Origin: Micromonospora zamorensis
GTDB taxonomy: Bacteria > Actinomycetota > Actinomycetes > Mycobacteriales > Micromonosporaceae
Assembly (NCBI RefSeq): GCF_900090275.1
Contig: NZ_LT607755.1
Coordinates: 2,418,001 to 2,482,000 of the forward strand
Direction of reading: 5' to 3'
DNA: 64,000 bases
Part shown: piece after piece, positions 9,114 to 16,737 of the stretch
How the letters are laid out: every line of letters begins with the position of its first letter
Position numbering within the stretch: the stretch's first letter is position 1
Notes under the pieces: model-generated
What the model was told of the DNA's origin: nothing
Seen by the model: the letters and a program-made list of their open reading frames with translations, nothing else
The model's database searches: none
Program-made: the position numbers and the translations under genes

Positions 9114-9935
9114 ATGACCACCATCGCGCTGGCCTGCCAGGAACAACTCCTGCCGGGCACCAACCTGATCCAGAAGTACGCCCTCGCGGCCGCCCTCGGC
9201 TACCAGGGCATCGAGCTACGCGGACGCGGTGACCTCGCGTTCGCCCGTCGCCTGCCCGAGCTGCGCCGCGCCCGCGCCGCCGGGGTGGTGATGCCCACCG
9301 TCTGCGTCGAGATGGACCACTTCATTGGCGACTTCGACCCCGCCCGGTCCGCCGACGCCGTGCGCAACCTGCGCTCCCAACTGTCGGCCATCGGCGAGCT
9401 GGGCGGCATCGGCGTGATGACACCGGCCGCCTGGGGCATGTTCTCCCGGCGGCTGCCACCGTTCGAGCCGCCGCGCCCGCCGGCCGGTGACCGGCAGGTC
9501 CTCCTCGACGCCCTGGGCGAGCTGGGCGAGCACGCCCGGGCCGAGGGGGTCACCCTCTTCCTCGAACCCCTCAACCGGTACGAGGACCACATGGTCAACC
9601 GTCTCGACGAGGCGGTGGCGCTCTGCGCCGCTGTCGGGTTGCCGTCGGTCCGGGTGGTCGCGGACACCTTCCACATGAACATCGAGGAGGACGACATGCA
9701 CCGCGCGCTGCGCGCCGCCGCGCCCTACCTCGGTCACGTGCAGGTCAGCGACTCCAACCGCTACCAGCCGGGCGCGGGGCACCTGGACTGGCCGGCGCTG
9801 GTGCGTACGCTGCTGGAGCTGGACTACTCCGGCTGGCTCGCCCTGGAGTGCCGGCTGCGCGGCGACCCGGTCCGGGCCCTGCAACAGGCCGCCACGGTGC
9901 TGCGTCACGCCCTGCCCCGGCGGGCCGCCGCGTGA
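9114..9935 (+). CDS. Sugar phosphate isomerase/epimerase family (TIM barrel)
   Basis: A 273-aa xylose-isomerase-like TIM barrel. Metal-ligand segments are visible: FLEPLNRYEDHM (Glu), VVADTFHMNIEE (Asp, His), GHVQVSDSNRYQPG (His) and LALECRLRG (Glu). The ATG directly abuts the dehydrogenase stop (TAGATG), so the genes are co-translated. Members isomerise or epimerise sugars or keto-sugars, and some act on 3-keto-glycosides. Pairing with a dehydrogenase and a hydrolase fits a sugar or glycoside breakdown route. Confidence 0.88.
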   Translation: MTTIALACQEQLLPGTNLIQKYALAAALGYQGIELRGRGDLAFARRLPELRRARAAGVVMPTVCVEMDHFIGDFDPARSADAVRNLRSQLSAIGELGGIGVMTPAAWGMFSRRLPPFEPPRPPAGDRQVLLDALGELGEHARAEGVTLFLEPLNRYEDHMVNRLDEAVALCAAVGLPSVRVVADTFHMNIEEDDMHRALRAAAPYLGHVQVSDSNRYQPGAGHLDWPALVRTLLELDYSGWLALECRLRGDPVRALQQAATVLRHALPRRAAA

Positions 9936-11305
9936 CCGCCGGGGCAGGGCCGACGCGCGTCGGCGTGACCGCCCACCTCGACACCGTCCGCACGGGTGGG
10001 CCGGCCGACATGGCCGGGCTGCGCCGACTCGCTGTCGACACGCTCGACGCCAACTGGGAGCACGACCACACGGTGCCCTCCCGCACGCTCTACCCGCACC
10101 AGTGGAGCTGGGACTCGGCGTTCATCGCGATCGGGCTGGCCCAGATTCGTCCCGACCGGGCCCGGCGGGAGCTGACGAGCCTGTTCCGGGCCCAGTGGGC
10201 CGACGGAAGGGTGCCGCACATCGTGTTCAACCCGGCGCTGCGGGTCGGCGCGTACTTCCCGGGGCCGGAGATGTGGCGCTCGGCGGACGCCCAGGGCACT
10301 CCTGACGTGGACACGTCCGGCCTGGTCCAGCCGCCGGTGCACGCGCTCGCCGCGTTGCTCGCGTACCGGCGGGCACCCGACCCGGCCGGGATGGCCGCCC
10401 TGCGTCAGCTCTATCCCGCACTGGTCGCCCAGCAGCGTTACCTGGCCGACCGGCGGGACGTGGTCGGCGACGGGCTGGTCTGCATCGTGCACCCGTGGGA
10501 GTCCGGCCTGGACAACAGCCCCGCCTGGGACGAGCCGATGGCCGCGGTCGGAGCCGAGGCCGCGGTGATGCGCGCGTACCGTCGGCATGACACCGCGCAC
10601 GCCGACGCCGCGCACCGCCCCACGGACCTGGACTACGCGCGTTACCTGGCGATCGTCGCCGCGTACCGCGACAACGGCTACGACGACCGGAGTCTGGCCG
10701 AGGGCCATCCGTTCCTCGTGGAGTGCCCGCTGTTCAACGCGGCGTTCGGGGCGGCCGAGCACGCCCTGGCCGAGATCGCCGTGCTCATCGGCCACGACCC
10801 CGGGCCGCACCGGGCCCGTGCGTCCCGGATCACCGAAGCCCTGGTACGCAGGCTGTACGCCCCGGACACCGGCACGTTCCAGCCCCGCGACCTGCGCACC
10901 GACCGGCTGGTCAGCGCCCGTACCGTGCTCGGGCTGACACCGCTGATCCTGCCCGACCTGCCGACCCGGCAGGTCGACGCGCTGGTCGTCGAGGCCCGCT
11001 CGGCGCGCTTCGGGGTGGCCCGGCACATGGAGCGGCCGTTGCCCACCCACGACCGCACCGCGCCCGACTTCGAGCCGCTGCGTTACTGGCGCGGCCCGAG
11101 CTGGCTGAACACCGGCTGGCTGATCCGGCGCGGGCTGCTCGCGCACGGGCACCCGGAGCTGGCCGCCGGGCTGCGCCGCTCGATGATCGGTCTGGTCGCC
11201 GGGGCCGGGTGCCACGAGTACTTCCATCCGGACACCGGCGTCGGGTTGGGCTCACCGGCGTTCAGTTGGACCGCCGCGCTGCTGCTCGACCTGCTGGCCG
11301 AGTGA
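9932..11305 (+). CDS. GH63-like glycoside hydrolase (glucosylglycerate-hydrolase-like)
   Basis: A 457-aa (alpha/alpha)6-barrel hydrolase without signal peptide, so cytoplasmic. LYPHQWSWDSAFIAIGLAQ, WESGLDNSPAWDEP and FWTAALLLDL-like ends (here FSWTAALLLDL) resemble mycobacterial glucosylglycerate hydrolase and mannosylglycerate hydrolases, where the Asp in WDSA and the downstream Asp/Glu are catalytic. The GTG at 9932 overlaps the isomerase stop by four bases (GTGA). The closing gene of the catabolic operon probably cleaves the imported compound. The exact substrate is uncertain. Confidence 0.82.
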   Translation: MTAGAGPTRVGVTAHLDTVRTGGPADMAGLRRLAVDTLDANWEHDHTVPSRTLYPHQWSWDSAFIAIGLAQIRPDRARRELTSLFRAQWADGRVPHIVFNPALRVGAYFPGPEMWRSADAQGTPDVDTSGLVQPPVHALAALLAYRRAPDPAGMAALRQLYPALVAQQRYLADRRDVVGDGLVCIVHPWESGLDNSPAWDEPMAAVGAEAAVMRAYRRHDTAHADAAHRPTDLDYARYLAIVAAYRDNGYDDRSLAEGHPFLVECPLFNAAFGAAEHALAEIAVLIGHDPGPHRARASRITEALVRRLYAPDTGTFQPRDLRTDRLVSARTVLGLTPLILPDLPTRQVDALVVEARSARFGVARHMERPLPTHDRTAPDFEPLRYWRGPSWLNTGWLIRRGLLAHGHPELAAGLRRSMIGLVAGAGCHEYFHPDTGVGLGSPAFSWTAALLLDLLAE

Positions 11306-11360
11306 GTGTCTGGCGGGCCCCGGCTGGTAGCGTGCCCGGTCTTCGACCGGAAGGGGCGGC

Positions 11361-11759
11361 GTGCCCGAGATCGACAAGGTGGCCTGGATCCTCATCGAGG
11401 ACGGGCGGGTGCTGAGCACCCGGTCCGTGGGCAAGGACGTCTGGTATCTGCCCGGTGGCAAGCGGGAGCCGGGTGAGACCGACCTGGAGACCCTGCGCCG
11501 GGAGATCGACGAGGAGTTGAGCGTCGACGTGGACGTACGCGACGCGGTGCACCTGGGCACCTTCACCGCTGCGGCACACGGCCACGCGGGCGGCACCACA
11601 GTGCGGATGACCTGTTACCGGGCCGGATATCAGGGGCGGTTGCGCCCGGCCAGCGAGATCGCGGAGATGGACTGGCTGGGGTACGCCGACCGGCACCGCA
11701 CCTCGCCGGTCGACCAGATCATTTTCGATTACCTGCTGGCCGAGGGCCTGCTGCGCTGA
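11361..11759 (+). CDS. Nudix hydrolase (132 aa)
   Basis: Pyrophosphohydrolase acting on nucleotide-diphosphate-type substrates. The Nudix box is complete: GGKREPGETDLETLRREIDE then EL, with the metal-binding REIDEE glutamates in place. GTG 11361 follows GGAAGGGG. It is cytoplasmic and about the minimum size for the fold. Specificity is not readable. It is followed after about 40 bases by the DUF2267 gene. Confidence 0.9.
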   Translation: MPEIDKVAWILIEDGRVLSTRSVGKDVWYLPGGKREPGETDLETLRREIDEELSVDVDVRDAVHLGTFTAAAHGHAGGTTVRMTCYRAGYQGRLRPASEIAEMDWLGYADRHRTSPVDQIIFDYLLAEGLLR

Positions 11760-11801
11760 CGGCGCAGTTTGCCGACGCCGGCCGGGGGTAACCGCCCGGG
11801 C

Positions 11802-12341
11802 GTGACCGACGGCGACGGGTTTCCGTACTTCATCGACGCGGTGTCCCGGCGTTCCGGCCTGCCGAGCGAACAGGCCGCCGCGCTCGCCCGCGCCGTCCTC
11901 CAGACGATGGCCGAGCGGGTGACCGGCGACGCGCCCGACGACCTGGTGGGGCACCTTCCGGACGAGGTCGGCGGCTACCTGGCCGGTCCCGCGCCGGATG
12001 AGCCCGGAACCGTCGGTCCAGCGCCGGACGCGGTCGGGACGGTTGGTCCTGCCCCGGGGCGGGGTGGGGTCGCCGGCCCGGGCATGGACGGGCCGGACGC
12101 CGGGCTGGGCCTGGATGTCGGCGGCACCGCCGTTCCGCCGCATGCGGACGCCGGTCCGGCGGAGTTCCTTCGTCGGGTGGGACGGCGTGCCGCGGTGGAT
12201 CCGGCGACCGCCCGGGCCGGAACCGGGGCGGTCTTCGCGACCCTGCGTGAGGCGATGACCGTACGGGAGTTCCGGGACATGGTGGCGAGACTGCCGCGCG
12301 GCGACGAGGGCGGGGCCGCGCCCGAACGGCTCGGGCCCTGA
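11802..12341 (+). CDS. DUF2267 protein with low-complexity linker
   Basis: A 179-aa protein with two helical DUF2267-type halves (about residues 4-58 and 120-172; the second holds REFRDMVARLP). They are separated by a Pro/Gly/Asp-rich spacer in which a VGPAPD-like motif recurs. The GTG at 11802 follows a GGGGG stretch. DUF2267 proteins often occur with stress genes, but their biochemical role is not known. The roughly 55-residue spacer is longer than I expect for the family. Confidence 0.65.
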   Translation: MTDGDGFPYFIDAVSRRSGLPSEQAAALARAVLQTMAERVTGDAPDDLVGHLPDEVGGYLAGPAPDEPGTVGPAPDAVGTVGPAPGRGGVAGPGMDGPDAGLGLDVGGTAVPPHADAGPAEFLRRVGRRAAVDPATARAGTGAVFATLREAMTVREFRDMVARLPRGDEGGAAPERLGP

Positions 12342-12376
12342 CCCCCTCCCGTGCCCGTCCGGCCGGGTCCGGGGAA

Positions 12377-12414
12377 GATCGACTCGGGTTCCTTGAAGTC
12401 GGGGTATCAGGGAC
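12377..12414. repeat. GATCGACTC-type element, copy 2 (half element)
   Basis: GATCGACTCGGGTTCCTTGA and the following AGTCGGGGTATCAGGGA match the left half of the palindromic family seen near 32015. The right-hand GAGTCGATC arm is missing. It lies between the converging DUF2267 and serpin genes. Confidence 0.6.
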
Positions 12415-12428
12415 GGCAGCTGTCCTGC

Positions 12429-13760
12429 TCACCGGTCGGCGGCGTCGGCCTCGGGCAGCTCTTCGGGCTCAGTGACCCAGGCGGAGAAGACCGGCACCCC
12501 GTGCCACGGCCCGGTGACACCGTCCGCCCGGGTGTCGGTGGCGACGGCCACCACGGCGTACGGGTGGCCGAACCGCAGCTCGGCGGTGCGGGCGACGCCC
12601 TCGGGCGGCAGGCTGACCAGCCCGACCATGCCGGTGACGGCCGCCGCCTCGAAGCCGTACCGGCCGAACCGGGCCATCGCCACCTGACGCGCGTCGAAGC
12701 TCTCGATTGGTTGGGCAAGCGCCTTCGCCAGCATCGTCGACGCCGCCTTGAAGCCGAGCGCCGGCGCGGTCAGGTCATGCTCACTGCGGGCAGACCAGCA
12801 GGGGAGGACGGCGTTGTGGCGCTCCTCGCGGCCGTCGCGCGCCCGGGTCCGCACCCGCTCCTCGCGTACCGTCCACAGCGGAGCATCACCGAGCGGCAGG
12901 TCGAACAGGGACCGGGCGCCGGCCGGTTGCGCGCCGTCGGCCGCGCCGACACTGAGGTCGTACGCGACGGCCAGCACCTCGCTCGGCGGCACCTGCGGGT
13001 CGGCGGCCACCGAGAGGACCACCAACCCGGCACCGTCGGTCGTCTGGGCAGGGGCGGCGTGCACGATCACGTCACCGAGCCGCTCGGTGGACACGATGGC
13101 GCAGCGGTGACCATGGCTCGGGCTGCGCAACGCCCGTCGTAGCCCGCGCGCCCACGGGCTGCCGCCACCGAGCGCGCCGGCGTCGGCGACGTCGAACGGG
13201 GTCGCCCAGGACACCCGGGTGGCCAGCGCGCTGGCCAGGGCGAAGACCACGTTCGGGCTGACCTTCAGGGGAAACGTGTCGATCAGGCCGTCGGTGTGCT
13301 CGCGCGCCCAGGCGTCCAGACCGGCCTGATCGGGCAGCTCACCGACGTCGGTCGTCCTGGGCAGCGCGGCCCGCCACGCGGCCGAACCGCCGTCACCCCG
13401 CCCCGCTCGGCGCCAGAGCGCGGTGGCGGACCTGACCAGCGGATGCGGCGCGTCCAGCAGCACGCGGGCGACCTCGGCCGCGCTGGCCAGGTCGGTGCCC
13501 AAGGCGTGAGCCAGGTCCTCGGCGGCCGGGCCGTCGGCGCTCGGGCCCTCGCCGGCCGCGTCCTCGGCGGCCGGGTTGGATTCGGCCGGCTCGGTGTCGG
13601 CCGGCTCGATGTCGGCCGGCTCGGTGTCGGCCGGCTCGGTGGCGCAGACCGCGAGCAGCAGCCAGGCCCCGAGCGGGGAGGCGACGTGGTGCCGGTCGCC
13701 GACCGTGGCGTGCAGCCGTGCGGCGTACGCGGAGAGCGGCCCGTGCAGATCGGTCGTCAT
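12429..13760 (-). CDS. Serpin-family protein with acidic tandem repeat
   Basis: Serpins trap serine or cysteine proteases. This 443-aa product carries the serpin core: a strand-3A-like region SPNVVFALASALATRVSWATPF, a hinge-like FEAAAVTGMVGLVSLP before the reactive-loop area, and a C-terminal strand region starting FGHPYAVVAV. There is no signal peptide, so it is probably intracellular. Residues about 43-60 are an acidic EPADT repeat encoded by four 15-bp units (13582-13641). ATG 13760 is chosen because the serpin fold begins there. Inhibitory activity is uncertain because the loop is divergent. Confidence 0.72.
   Translation of the reverse strand: MTTDLHGPLSAYAARLHATVGDRHHVASPLGAWLLLAVCATEPADTEPADIEPADTEPAESNPAAEDAAGEGPSADGPAAEDLAHALGTDLASAAEVARVLLDAPHPLVRSATALWRRAGRGDGGSAAWRAALPRTTDVGELPDQAGLDAWAREHTDGLIDTFPLKVSPNVVFALASALATRVSWATPFDVADAGALGGGSPWARGLRRALRSPSHGHRCAIVSTERLGDVIVHAAPAQTTDGAGLVVLSVAADPQVPPSEVLAVAYDLSVGAADGAQPAGARSLFDLPLGDAPLWTVREERVRTRARDGREERHNAVLPCWSARSEHDLTAPALGFKAASTMLAKALAQPIESFDARQVAMARFGRYGFEAAAVTGMVGLVSLPPEGVARTAELRFGHPYAVVAVATDTRADGVTGPWHGVPVFSAWVTEPEELPEADAADR
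13582..13641. repeat. Four tandem 15-bp repeats inside the serpin gene
   Basis: The unit TCGGCCGGCTCGGTG repeats four times head to tail (starts 13582, 13597, 13612, 13627), with one base difference in the second unit. Being a multiple of three, copy-number change would lengthen or shorten the acidic EPADT stretch without breaking the frame. Confidence 0.85.
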
Positions 13761-13786
13761 GCCCCCACTCTGCCCGCCGACCCGGC

Positions 13787-14302
13787 TCACGACCACAGCT
13801 CGAACGGCTCGTCGATCTCCTCGCCGGCGAGGAAGGCGGTGATCAGCCGGGGGAGCTGCCCGGGATAGAACCGTTCCGGGCTCGCGATCACCTCCGGCAG
13901 CGGCCACCAGCGGAAGGCGAAGTAGTCCTCCAACTCGTAGTCGAGCCGGTGCGCCTCGTCCACGTCGGGACCGGCACCGGCGAGCCGTACGCTGACGACG
14001 ACCTCATCCTGGACGTGCCGCAGCTGGCGGTGCAGGAAGCTCGCCCGTCGGCGCCAGGTCGGTGCGCCCACATGGTCGGCGGTGATGAGGATGCCGGTCT
14101 CCTCGTGCAGCTCCCGCACCGCCGTGTCGAGGTAGGTCTCTCCGGGATCCATGCCGCCGCCGGGCAGCTCCCACCAGGTGCCCAGCCGGGGGTGGTCAGG
14201 GTCGCGGGTGTGGAACAGCAACACCCGATCCAAGCCGTCGGTGACCACCACCCGCACCGCGCGTCGTTCCAGGATCGGCAGGTCGCGGGGCAGCTCGTCC
14301 AT
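13787..14302 (-). CDS. Nudix hydrolase (171 aa)
   Basis: Cytoplasmic Nudix pyrophosphohydrolase. The Nudix box is GGGMDPGETYLDTAVRELHE then ETGI, complete with the catalytic glutamates. WWELPGGG precedes it as expected. ATG 14302 begins MDELPRDLPILERR. The C terminus (YFAFRWWPLPEV) is typical of MutT/ADP-ribose-type members. It ends 26 bases before the serpin gene on the same strand, so the two may share a transcript. Confidence 0.9.
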   Translation of the reverse strand: MDELPRDLPILERRAVRVVVTDGLDRVLLFHTRDPDHPRLGTWWELPGGGMDPGETYLDTAVRELHEETGILITADHVGAPTWRRRASFLHRQLRHVQDEVVVSVRLAGAGPDVDEAHRLDYELEDYFAFRWWPLPEVIASPERFYPGQLPRLITAFLAGEEIDEPFELWS

Positions 14303-14353
14303 CGGGCCAGTCTGTCGCACCGACCGCTCGGGGCGGCGGGTAGGCTGCCCGCC

Positions 14354-14845
14354 GTGGCTGGTCTGTTGAGGAATGTCGCGGCTCGCATCTCCCGGGTAGG
14401 CGCGGTGATTCCGTCGCCTCGGCGCACCGGGCCGGCCCCCGCGCAGGTGGCCCGCCGCCGCCAGGTGAGCGCGTTGCAGCGTCGGGAGCTGACCTACGCT
14501 CCGGAGCGCGACGGCCAAGCCGACCCGGGCGAGATCGTCTGGACGTGGGTGCCGTACGAGGACGACCCCCGCCAGGGCAAGGACCGGCCGGTGCTGGTTG
14601 TCGGACGGCACAGCCGGACGCTGTTCGGGCTGATGCTGTCCAGCCAGAGCGAGCGGGACGGGCAGCGGCACTGGTTCGCGCTCGGGCCGGGCGAGTGGGA
14701 TCGGGACAACCGGCCGAGCTGGGTCCGGTTGGACCGGGTACTCACCATGCGTGAGGACAGCATCCGCCGCGAGGGCGCCGTGCTGGACCGGCCCCGGTTC
14801 GACCGGGTCGGGCAGGCGCTGCGCGCCGGCTACGGCTGGCGCTGA
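14354..14845 (+). CDS. PemK/MazF-like growth inhibitor (orphan)
   Basis: MazF/PemK toxins are ribosome-independent mRNA endonucleases. The fold is recognisable from about residue 60: DPGEIVWTWVPYEDDPRQGKDRPVLVV (shown in part; residues 56-82) and LTMREDSIRREGAVLDR near the end. About 50 basic N-terminal residues precede the domain. No antitoxin gene lies beside it: the upstream neighbour is the divergent Nudix gene and the downstream DNA is a repeat element. Such orphan PemK-like proteins are common in actinomycetes, and toxicity is unproven. GTG 14354 is the most plausible start. Confidence 0.65.
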   Translation: MAGLLRNVAARISRVGAVIPSPRRTGPAPAQVARRRQVSALQRRELTYAPERDGQADPGEIVWTWVPYEDDPRQGKDRPVLVVGRHSRTLFGLMLSSQSERDGQRHWFALGPGEWDRDNRPSWVRLDRVLTMREDSIRREGAVLDRPRFDRVGQALRAGYGWR

Positions 14846-14854
14846 CCCGCACAC

Positions 14855-15076
14855 CTGTAGAGCTGCCCCACGGGTGGGGCGTCTGGGTGGTCCGCGCGCC
14901 CGGGGTGCGCTGGGCTGCGTGCTGTCCCCATCGACGGGCGTCCGAGGTGGTGCCGTGCGGCCCGATGGTCGCTGCGCCGCGAGCTGTCCCAATCGACGGG
15001 CGTTCGAGGTGGATGTCGCGTGCGGCCCGATGGTCGCTGCGCTGCGAGCTGCCCCATTACCGGGGCAGCTCTACAG
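14855..15076. repeat. 222-bp element: 15-bp terminal inverted repeats around ~62-bp tandem units
   Basis: Perfect inverted ends CTGTAGAGCTGCCCC (14855-14869) and GGGGCAGCTCTACAG (15062-15076) bracket tandem units starting near 14861, 14921, 14983 and 15048, about 60-65 bp apart. The two central units share ATCGACGGGCGT, CGAGGTGG and CGGCCCGATGGTCGCTGCG almost unchanged. The element fills the gap between the PemK-like gene and the converging flavoprotein gene. No convincing reading frame runs through it. A MITE-like or structured-RNA element are both possible. Confidence 0.7.
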
Positions 15077-15129
15077 CGACGCAGGTAGGGGTCCGGGGTC
15101 AGGAACCGGCGCGGACCTGACCGACGTGG

Positions 15130-15813
15130 TCAGGCCGACTCGCGGCTCGGGCCGACCGCGGCGCCCTTCGCGTCCGGCGGCGGGTACGGCCGGTCGGCGA
15201 GCAGCCGCGCCAGGTGTGCGGTGTTGAGCGCCAGCGCCTTCGTGGTGCGACCGGTGGTGTCGGGCTTGGGGCCGGCGTCGCGGTAGTCCACCTTGTGCAG
15301 TGCCTCACCCACCCAGTAGGTCGCCGCGGCGGCGGCGAGGGTGAACCCGACCTCGTTGAGCGCCTGCTGCACCTGGCCGATGGTGTGGTGCGCGCCGTCC
15401 TCGTTGCCGACGACGGCTACCCCGGCCACCTTGCCGTAGGTGAGCAGCCGGCCCTCGTCGTCGGTCTCGGAGAGTTCGGCGTCGAGACGTTCGAGGACCA
15501 TCTTGCAGACGCTGGACGGTTGGCCGAGCCAGATCGGCGTGGCGATGATGAGCACCTGCGCCGCCAGCAGCTTGGCGCGGATCGCCGGCCAGCCGTCGCC
15601 GTCGCCCTCGTCGGTGGACACGCCGAAGCGCACATCGTGGTCCACCACCCGGACCAGTTCGCCCTCCACGCCCTGGGCGGCCAACTCGTCGAGCACCTCC
15701 CGACCGAGCTGTTCGGAGCTGGACGGGCCCGGTGACGGCTTGAGGGTGCAGTTGAGCACGAGGGCGCGGATGGTCGCCACGTCGAGTTCCTTTCGGCCGA
15801 GTTGCTTGCCCAT
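15130..15813 (-). CDS. Flavodoxin-fold NAD(P)H-dependent oxidoreductase
   Basis: A 227-aa FMN reductase-like protein. The N-terminal strand ALVLNCTLKPSPGPSSSEQL is the phosphate-binding loop for FMN, and IATPIWLGQPSSVCK is the isoalloxazine-contacting loop. It likely reduces a flavin or quinone with NAD(P)H in the cytoplasm. It is divergent from an arsR-type regulator, and the operator dyads at 15834-15867 lie just outside its start, so it is probably controlled by that regulator. Confidence 0.85.
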   Translation of the reverse strand: MGKQLGRKELDVATIRALVLNCTLKPSPGPSSSEQLGREVLDELAAQGVEGELVRVVDHDVRFGVSTDEGDGDGWPAIRAKLLAAQVLIIATPIWLGQPSSVCKMVLERLDAELSETDDEGRLLTYGKVAGVAVVGNEDGAHHTIGQVQQALNEVGFTLAAAAATYWVGEALHKVDYRDAGPKPDTTGRTTKALALNTAHLARLLADRPYPPPDAKGAAVGPSRESA

Positions 15814-15833
15814 ACCCGGACGGCGCCCGTATA

Positions 15834-15867
15834 TTCAACCAACAAGTTGATTAGCCAACAGGTTGAA
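15834..15867. promoter_or_regulatory. Dyad operator array for the ArsR-type regulator
   Basis: Outer inverted repeat TTCAACC (15834-15840) and GGTTGAA (15861-15867) encloses two copies of the short dyad CAAC-NN-GTTG: CAACAAGTTG (15840-15849) and CAACAGGTTG (15856-15865), 16 bases apart. It fills the 62-base gap between the divergent flavoprotein and arsR genes. Autoregulation and co-regulation of both directions are the natural reading. Confidence 0.7.
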
Positions 15868-15875
15868 AGCGGCAG

Positions 15876-16220
15876 ATGACAACAGATCCCGTCAGCGCGG
15901 TGTTCGCCGCACTCGCTGATCCCACCCGCCGGGCCATTTTGGCCCGGCTCGCAACCGGCGAGGCGACGGTCAACGAGCTGGCAGCGCCGTTCCCGATCAG
16001 CCTCCAGGCGATCTCCAAGCACCTCGCGGTGCTGGAGCGCGCCGGCCTGATCGTGCGGACCCGGGAGGCGCAGTGGCGTCGTTGCCGGCTCGACCCGGCG
16101 CCGCTGCGGACGCTCGCCGAGTGGGTCGACCAGTACCGCCGACTCTGGGACGACCGTTACGACACCTTGGACGACTACCTACGCGACCTGAAGGAGACCC
16201 GTCATGAACAATCTCCCTGA
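15876..16220 (+). CDS. ArsR-family transcriptional regulator
   Basis: A 114-aa winged-helix repressor. FAALADPTRRAILARLATGEATVNEL and FPISLQAISKHLAVLERAGLI (each quoted in part; residues 8-62) are the classic ArsR helix-turn-helix and wing. No metal-binding Cys motif is present, so it is the metal-independent type usually paired with AHSA1 proteins. It overlaps the next gene by 17 bases. The dyads directly upstream suggest self-repression. Confidence 0.92.
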   Translation: MTTDPVSAVFAALADPTRRAILARLATGEATVNELAAPFPISLQAISKHLAVLERAGLIVRTREAQWRRCRLDPAPLRTLAEWVDQYRRLWDDRYDTLDDYLRDLKETRHEQSP

Positions 16221-16677
16221 CCTCACGATCGACCTGCCGTCCGATCGGGAGGTCACCCTCACCCGGTCCTTCGACGCCCCACGCGAGTTGGTCTACGCCG
16301 CGCACACCCAGGCCGAGCACCTCAAGCACTGGTGGGGGCGGGGTAACCCGCTGGACGTCGAGATCGATTTCCGGGTGGGCGGCCACTATCGCTGCGTCGA
16401 GCACGCCCAGGACGGCAACGACTACGCCTTCCGCGGTGAATACCGGGAGATCGTCGTGCCGGAGCGGATCGTGCAGACCTTCGAGTTCGAGGGCATGCCC
16501 GGCCAGGTGGCGGTGGAGACGCTGGTCTTCACCGAGCAGGACGGGCGCACCACCATCACGAGCAGCACCCGCTTCGACACCACGGCGCAGCGCGACGGCA
16601 TGATCGACTCCGGGATGGCCCAGGGGGCAGCCGAGTCGTACGCAGCGCTGGACCGGTACCTCGCCACACTGCGCTGA
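16204..16677 (+). CDS. SRPBCC/AHSA1-family protein
   Basis: A 157-aa START-like ligand-binding protein. LTRSFDAPRELVYAAHTQAE, HLKHWWGRG, FRVGGHYRCVEH and the end segment ESYAALDRYLA match the AHSA1 fold with its hydrophobic cavity. It is translated from within the end of the arsR gene (17-base overlap), the standard ArsR-AHSA1 pairing. The ligand is unknown. The pair may sense or bind the substrate of the divergent flavoprotein (inference). Confidence 0.92.
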   Translation: MNNLPDLTIDLPSDREVTLTRSFDAPRELVYAAHTQAEHLKHWWGRGNPLDVEIDFRVGGHYRCVEHAQDGNDYAFRGEYREIVVPERIVQTFEFEGMPGQVAVETLVFTEQDGRTTITSSTRFDTTAQRDGMIDSGMAQGAAESYAALDRYLATLR

Positions 16678-16737
16678 CTCCGCCCCCGTCACCGTTAAGC
16701 GGTGCGCTGGTGGGCCGCCCGGTGGGATGGTGTCCGG

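Noticed and set aside
13582..13641. CRISPR-like repeat
   Set aside because: Units are contiguous 15-mers without spacers and keep the serpin frame; they are a coding tandem repeat.
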